DNA from: Pterobdella sp. o SKG-2022
Taxonomy: Eukaryota; Annelida; Clitellata; Hirudinida; Piscicolidae
Direction of reading: 5' to 3'
Length of the DNA stretch: 64,000 bases
Assembly: GCA_964035795.1 (NCBI GenBank)
Contig: OZ038321.1
Location: forward strand, 19,541,932 to 19,605,931
The position numbers and the translations under genes were made by a program. Under the pieces are notes generated by a model. It had not been told where the DNA came from, ran no database searches, and worked only from the letters and a program-made list of their open reading frames with translations. Of the stretch, positions 51,078 to 64,000 are shown piece by piece. How positions within the stretch are numbered: the stretch's first letter is position 1; each line of letters starts with the position of its first letter.

Positions 51078-52060
51078 CGATACAAACTCTCATTAAATTA
51101 CTTCAGACATCACGCTCTCAAACATTTGATTAAAATCAAGCCAATTAGATTTGGCTACAAATTTTGGAAATTGTGCCGTTCTTCAGACTATTGGTTTAAT
51201 TTTGACTCGTATTGTGATAAAAACTTATCAAATCAACGGAAAGATCTACAACTATGAGCAAAAGTTGTTCTGAGTATGTTGGATGCGGTAGAAGAATTCT
51301 AATCGCACATTGTATATTTTGATAATTTTTTTACAAGTTATCCATTATTGGTTCATCTAAAAAGTCCTGGTTTACAAACAAAATTATAGAGGAAAAAAAG
51401 GTTGTAAAAATGTCCTTTAACCGAAAAAAAAACAATGAATAAGCATGAAAGAGGCACTCAGCTGTAGTTCGCTACCAATGAGAAAATTTCAGTTGTGAGG
51501 ATAACACTGTGGTGAACAATGGAAAAAATTATGCTGCAATTGAACCTATTCAAAAATTAACTTTTTAGCGATAGAATTATAATCAAAAGGTTTAGTTCTC
51601 TGACTTGATGTATATAAAACATAAAGCTGAAATATGGGTGAATTGAATAAGCACGATTGATGGGCAAACAAGTATACCACAATAATAAAGGGTATTGGCT
51701 AATATTTACAAAAAGACTGATACGGCAGTAATAAACGCTTGGATAAGCTATAATTGGGAAAACGAGGAAAGTGATACCCAAGCTCGAAAATGGATCTGGT
51801 AAGATTTAGAAGAGCAATTAGCCAATTCTACTTAAAAAATTCTGCAATCAGGCAGCAGGAAATCAAAAAGTATAGCTGTTTAAAGCTTCCACATATTCTC
51901 AATGACGTCTGTTTCAACCTTCAGTGACAAATTATAACAACAAGAAATGAATATAGAAGATGCTAAAACAAGCCATGCACCGCTAGACCACGAACGTTTT
52001 GTGAAAAATGCTCAGTTACTTTGTGCGAAGCTTGTTTTTCTTCAAATCATAATTTAAAAA
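51078..52060 (+). pseudogene. decayed piggyBac-family transposase
   Basis: Pieces of a PGBD-type transposase lie in order on the plus strand but in different frames with stops. YFRHHALKHLIKIKPIRFGY (51081 on) matches the conserved KPIRFGYK box. FDNFFTSYPLLVHLK (about 51319-51363) is the catalytic-Asp FDNFFTS box. DTAVINAWISYNW (about 51718-51760) is the DxAxxNAW box. RPRTFCEKCSVTLCEACF (about 51985-52040) is the C-terminal Cys-rich finger. No terminal repeats or TTAA sites were resolved. The element is clearly inactive. Confidence 0.8.
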
Positions 52061-53763
52061 AAAAATGAGAATTTTTATTTTCAAAGAATTTTCTGAAATT
52101 TTTTGTTAATGTGTGTGAAATTTTGTTTTCTACTATTCGAATGATAGAACATGTTAAAAACAACCTATAATTTTTGAATAAATATATTTTTTGAAACATT
52201 GAAATAATTTTAATTACATATATAAATATAAATTTGAAGTGTTTTTAAATTTTGGTTTTAAAAATAAAATTTAAAAAAAATTAAAACCTTCAAACTACTC
52301 CATTCAATGATATGCGGTTAAAAGCCCATTTGCTAACACTTATGCCCATTGATCTCATATGAAATCACTCTGCATCTCGCTTATTTTTTTTCAAAAATTA
52401 AAATCTGTTTTTTCTGTGTTTTTGTGAGGTTGTTTCAAAGAAGAAACAAAAGTTTCACTATAAAATTACCGCTATTAGCATTTTGGGCACAAACAGAAAA
52501 ACTCAATTTTAATTTTTTTATTGAAAATTTTTTTTCACAGATAAACAGCTTAAATTGTAAAAAAAATTATCAAATTTTGAAAATAACCATCCGAATAACA
52601 ACTGAAATCACTTGGACTAGAGATTATTGAACTTATCGAAAATTATTAACAAGAAAGGTATGAATATTCAAATATGGAGTATCGAAATATAAACATAAGA
52701 TCAAATTTATAATTTAATAAATAATAATAGTTATCACCAAAAATCAAAAGTTTAAATCGGGTTTTGTGCCAAGCAAAAGAAAAAAAATAAATTCGGAACA
52801 TATAAATCAAACTCACAAATTCAAATGACGCAAATGGTAGAATTAACTCACAAAGTGCATCATAAAACACCATACACTAGATACACTACATAAACTTGCA
52901 AGTTGAAGGCAAAGAACCAGGCACTATCTAAAAGCAAAGTTTTATAAAAGATGTGGCGCTTAACGTTCACAGACAGACAAAGATATGTGGGCACGTGATG
53001 ATAAAAAATGGGTGTCATGAATGTTTAACATCATCATCATCATTGTTCATATACATTGACATGCAAACATAATTTAAACAAAAAGAAATTGAAGCTGAAT
53101 GACTTAAATAAGAAAGACAAAAAAAACAAAAAATCACTTGAATAAATTATGCAAAAGTAAAATGTGAAAACAAATAAAAAGTAGAAAACCAATCAAAAGG
53201 AGTAAGCGGGATCGATGATTGAAGGCCGATAAACAAGTGATAATGAAAATCTGGTCTTGGTGTGACCCACTTTTGTAAACAAATAAGATATACAATTTTG
53301 AAGCATTATAAGCATTGAAATGACAGTAATTAAATTATTAGTATGGTTAATTATAGTAGAGGTAGCGAAAAAAAAATAATAAAAAGTAAAACAGAAAAAA
53401 ATAACTTTCTATGATAAAGTCTAACTTATCAAAATTGAAATTTCTTTTAGAAATGAATTTATCTTAACCCTCATTATGACGCGAATAAACAAAAACTATA
53501 ATAATAGTGTTAGTAATAGTCTTAACAGTTATTGTAATAATAGTAATAAAACTAATAACTGATGAGAATAATCTTATAAGCACATTTATTCCTCAAGAAC
53601 TCAAACTTTTGTGGCAGTGTTCAAACATTACTGAATAAAATGAAAGAATCAATTCAAAATCAGTTGGTGATCAAATTGAGAGAGACTTCAAATTAAAAAG
53701 TAAAACAAAAATTATATGAAAAAATAAACAAAGCAAATAAATGATCCAAAGATTCAAAAAAGA
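52061..53763. other. intergenic, AT-rich
   Basis: No supported exon. Includes a (CAT) run at 53030-53043. Confidence 0.5.
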
Positions 53764-60050
<6,287 letters not shown>

Positions 60051-61077
60051 GTTTGAAGAAGAATGACTTATGAATAACTAATGAGAGTTCGACTTACGAG
60101 AAGCTTTGTAATATTCAGTTAATATGTAAAATAAAAATGTACTATATGGATGTTATAATTTATTGTTTTTAAGGTAAAAAAAAATTTGATTTAGGCTATT
60201 ATGCTTCAATGCTTTTAGTTTATCAATTTTTTTTGCATTTTCCTATAAATTTATTATCAAAATTAAGCATTAGTTAATATGAGAGTACAATAATAGAAAT
60301 ATAGACATAAAGGCTTATTAATTTTTCATTTAAAAACAAAAAATTCAGATTTTTTAAAATAAAAACTAGATAGAAAAACTATATAAACTATTTTGTTCTT
60401 AAACGCATTTTTAATCATTTATTTAGTCATAATTTTCAATACATCATTTTTAATATTCAGCGTAGCACATTTTCACTTTTTATATCGTTTCATGTCCTGT
60501 ATAACGTTTCAGGCAAACGTTTTCCTTCTTTTGTAATAGGTGTGTTTTGATGATCTATTTTATTGTTCTTCCCAACACCTGTATCCTTTCTGACCACATA
60601 AAATCTTATATTGCATACAACAATAAGTATAAAACGTACAAAAATAATAATAACAATAATGATGATGGAAAAATAAAAAATATAATAATAACACAGTTTG
60701 GAAATTCTTGAAAAAATTTGTAACAAAAGTAGGTTTTTAAAGTCTGAAAATTATCAAAATACGAGAAAACACGTTTTTTTTTTCAAAGTTGAAAAAATAA
60801 TGAAAACTTCAAAGTCAAAACTTGAAAGTGCAAACTGAAAGATCTTCAAAGATTTCTATAGAATGAAACGAGATTTGAAAGATATTTGAAACCTTTGGGA
60901 GAAAATCGCTAAAATCTTTAACAATAATTTGATACTTTGAAATTTAAATTGAAAATTAGAAAAATAAATTTTAGAAATTACCAAAAAGACATGCAGCATA
61001 TAAGACGGACTCAAAAATTGGTTTCATTACTCATCAACATTCCTGGACTTATTGAGCTTACTTGAATCTAACATGAA

Positions 61078-61194
61078 TATTCAAAATGAAAACACATTTT
61101 CGAAGTTTCTTTTAGTTCACCTTATTGACGTAAGCTCAACTTAAGCAAAACTTTATGAACTTAAATAAACTTCGAAGTTTTTTCATTTTGAATA
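61078..61194. repeat. foldback repeat with about 40-bp arms
   Basis: TATTCAAAATGAAAACACAT (left, 61078 on, through ...TAGTTCA at 61119) is the reverse complement of 61156-61194 with one three-base gap and few mismatches. Confidence 0.75.
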
Positions 61195-61378
61195 CAACCA
61201 AACTGGTCATCAAAAACAGTATTTGATTAAAAATGGTTTTGGGCACCAATTTAACACCCTATCGTTCAGACCTGCCACCCTTTCAAGGTATAAATCTAAA
61301 AAACTCGTTTCTGTCTTCTAGTAACCAAAAGAGGTATAATTTAATAGTCAAAATAATTTTTTGGAGAATTCCACACTG

Positions 61379-61525
61379 ACTACTTATCAGTCTGCTCTCA
61401 TCAGGTTAGGTTCCTAGAACAAGTTTTTTAAAAGCAAAAAAAAAATTCTAGAACCAATGCTAACAGCCTGATGATGAAGATAGGGTACGTTTTTAACTTA
61501 AAAGAAGGAACATGGGGGTGAGAAA
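61379..61525. repeat. dispersed-repeat copy related to the 9370-9700 elements
   Basis: GCTAACAGCCTGATGATGAA followed by GATAGGGTACG resembles the 3' tail of the SINE at 9370-9590. The segment 61385-61402, reverse-complemented, matches 9677-9693 (CCTGATGAAAGCAGACT). This is probably the shared 3' end of a LINE/SINE pair. Confidence 0.6.
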
Positions 61526-63070
61526 AAAATTGGTATAAAAAGGTAAAATAAAATTTTATAATAGATTATTATTATAATTACAAATCTTATTTGAGATCTG
61601 ATTAAATTTAATAATATTAGTGGCTCCGTGATCGATATTTATGTATGTGAGACAGAAAAAAATAAAGCCAGAACTAATATAAAAATTGAACTAATTAGCA
61701 AAAAGGAGTATTAAAAACTTGAAAATAAGAGTGCTGAAAAATTTTTTCAAATTACAGATTGAAATAAAGGAGATGTTAAATGAATTTTGGTAGTAGTCAA
61801 TGCAAAGAAGATTTCCAATTTGAAAGATTGATATCGTTTCATAATGAAATAAATTCGGATAATAGTTTAAGTAGAGATATGTATATATTTTTTTCACTTT
61901 TCATATTATAATTTAGTGGCCTGAAAACTCTTGGAGTTAATGCCACTATAATCATATTCGTTATTGTATTGTATTTTATTGTATATCAATAACACAAAGA
62001 AAGGTTGCAATGGAAAACAAGTGGTACAAAGAAGTTTGTGTGACGATTTGAAAATATGACATAAGGCAGAAAAAATGAGAATTGTTGTGAAAAAAGTTAT
62101 TTATAGAAGATTTAAATGAAGTGCAAAAAAAAACAAAGAAAATGAAAAAATTAAACAGACAAAAACAGAAAACTTGTGAACAAAGCTTGATAAAGAAGAA
62201 TGGGGTCAAAAAAGTGAAAAATATATTGGGACAAAATTATTATGGTGAGTTTTGATGAAAAATGTAAAAAGTGAGTGAATGTGCAGGTCGTGGTGAAAAT
62301 AAAATAAAATTGAGCATTCGAAAAGTTAAGAGAAGGAACAAGAAAAGAGGAAGAAGTTGAATAAAGAGAAAACAAAAAGAATACTCTGAAAATGAGTGAT
62401 TATATGGAGAAATAACAGAAAAATTGAAAAATAAAAACTAGTGAATAAATAAACTGGCTGAAAATTAAAAAGATTATTGTAGAAAAAAAAGTAGCCCTTG
62501 CACATTAATGTGCCTAATAAGACAATAAAATAGACTGTGGAAAAAAAGACAATAAAACTCAGTTGCCCCCGATTGGGTTCAGCAAGCAAAAGGTATGTTT
62601 CACAGGTCGCTACTCTTTGTTTACCAAAATGTTGAAGCAAAATCTTTTGTTTGCGCTTGGAATATACACTTAATGCATGTTTTTGAAAAATTATTGTTTT
62701 TTCAATGTTTAATTTGAAAATCTTTATTTCATTGATTCAACATTTTCTCAACACACAGAAAACATTTGCGATAATTCTCAAAAATAGACAGTACAAGAAC
62801 TATGCATGATGTGCTGGAATGAGTGGGTGATGATGCTAGCAAAGGAATGGTGATGCGGGATGGGTGGAATGTTTGGATGAATGTTACAATATTAATAACT
62901 AGCTTATATGAAATGTATGGCATAGTTTTCCTCTTAGTAACGGTTTTTGTAGTAATAATGAATAGAATATATATAAAAACAAAATAACAATACTACTATT
63001 ACTACTAACAATAAAAAAATAATAGAAATAATAAAAAAATATATTTAGAAACACAAATAAATTTTATTGA

Positions 63071-63136
63071 GATACAAAGCTTTTCGTTAACTAAGTAACA
63101 TACATGGAAATATTAGTTAACGAAAAGCTTTGTATC
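63071..63136. repeat. perfect 23-bp inverted repeat
   Basis: GATACAAAGCTTTTCGTTAA plus CTA (63071-63093) is the exact reverse complement of 63114-63136, with a 20-base spacer. Related half copies lie at about 7887-7910 and 47258-47285. Confidence 0.85.
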
Positions 63137-63459
63137 TGAATAAAAGTTGTGTTCTTAAATACACTCGTTTGATTGTGGCTAGTGTAAAATCAATAATAAC
63201 AATAATAATTGATATTTCGTGTATTACTACTATATTACTGTATTACTCATTGCAAAAAAAAAACAACAAAAAGCCTAAGAGCGGTTTCTTTTGATGCAGA
63301 TTACACCATATTTATAATTAAAAAGTCGATAATATTTTTCTTATCGCTAATTCATTTAACTCTAAAATACATTCATTGTTAATAAATTGTTAAAATTTCA
63401 AAGATAAAGAAGTCTTAGTTATTTTATTTCAATCATATAAAAACATAATATAACAATAG

Positions 63460-63463
<4 letters not shown>

Positions 63464-63514
<51 letters not shown>

Positions 63515-63539
63515 GCTACTACTACTACTACTACTACTG

Positions 63540-63577
<38 letters not shown>

Positions 63578-63578
63578 G

Positions 63579-63620
<42 letters not shown>

Positions 63621-63621
63621 A
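63464..63621. repeat. (CTA)n trinucleotide microsatellite
   Basis: About 52 units with a few CTG variants. The poly-Ser frame on the minus strand is an artefact. Confidence 0.97.
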
Positions 63622-64000
63622 TGATAATAATGATAATAATAATCACCCTCATTATCATAGCAATAATGATGATAATAATTATAGTGTCAAATAATCTATT
63701 TAACAACATAAATAGTAAAAGATTAAATAGCAATAAGAGAGTGAACTTATTCTTAAAGAAGGATTCAGCAATGTGTTAAATTCCTTCATTAAGCTCCTTC
63801 CTTACACATCAATCAGCCCTTGCTTATATTGCACTCTTGAGGCTTATTATTTTTATTATTATAATCAAACATTATTATTATTATAAAATATTGTTATTAT
63901 TCTTATCCTTCTCATTATTAAAATTAATATCGGATATTGTTATTATTATTATTATTAGAACTATGATCGGAAATTATTATTGTGATTATTAAAATTAATA

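Larger units (their letters stand above)
60051..64000. other. repeat-rich flank without confirmed genes
   Basis: Holds two foldback repeats, a SINE/LINE-type tail and a (CTA)n tract, listed separately. A minus-strand frame at 60726-60490 has one hydrophobic helix followed by VVRKDTGVGKNNKIDHQNTP and a basic tail; it could be the last exon of a membrane protein but has no partner. A 30-base segment at 62563-62592 (LPPIGFSKQK) has ctcag/gtatgt splice sites on the plus strand but stands alone. Confidence 0.4.

Noticed and set aside
63419..63733. Poly-Ser protein
   Set aside because: Product of the (CTA)n microsatellite.

Overview
The window is nuclear DNA from an AT-rich invertebrate animal, not a prokaryote. 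Genes are split into 40-350 base exons with GT...AG introns that keep reading phase. Most exons fall between the long open frames, so the genes below were assembled by hand from splice sites, phase and protein-family motifs. The protein families (OST-alpha, STARD10, NCKIPSD/SPIN90, HCN, RhoGAP18/28, C/EBP) are metazoan. The AT-rich, microsatellite-rich draft sequence, with a 200-N gap at 19703-19902, would suit a spiralian such as an annelid, flatworm or mollusc. I cannot name the species.

Layout. 64-1456 (+): 3' end of a VPS9-domain (RIN/sprint-like) Rab-GEF gene. 3026-3444 (+): two-exon THAP zinc-finger gene. 4226-8846 (+): ten-exon kelch-propeller gene. 9370-9590: tRNA-derived SINE. 10702-12980 (+): eight-exon secreted S1 serine-protease homologue lacking catalytic His and Ser. 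13438-17649 (-): complete organic solute transporter alpha (SLC51A), 345 aa. 17899-18685 (+): N-terminal exons of an HCN channel, cut off before the membrane exons near the gap. 18686-22279: repeats, including an 89-bp-arm palindrome. 22280-24257 (-): complete STARD10-like START protein, 274 aa. 24500-29152 (+): NCKIPSD/SPIN90 orthologue. 31870-36431 (-): two very long exons of a 7TM receptor with greatly expanded loops. 37000-49000: gene-poor, with microsatellites, a LINE fragment and short candidate exons. 49087-50334 (-): C/EBP-type bZIP gene. 50883-52060: decayed retrotransposon and piggyBac remnants. 53764-60050 (-): thirteen-exon ARHGAP18/28-like RhoGAP. 60051-64000: repeats and foldback elements.

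No operon or dedicated new pathway is apparent. Two gene pairs are head-to-head with short gaps (SLC51A/HCN and STARD10/NCKIPSD) and may share bidirectional promoters. VPS9, SPIN90 and RhoGAP proteins all act on small GTPases or actin, and OST-alpha and STARD10 both handle lipids, but nothing in the sequence ties these genes together functionally. The most unusual items are the S1 pseudoprotease, the loop-expanded 7TM protein, the bZIP with an Asn-rich tail, and several perfect or near-perfect palindromic repeats.
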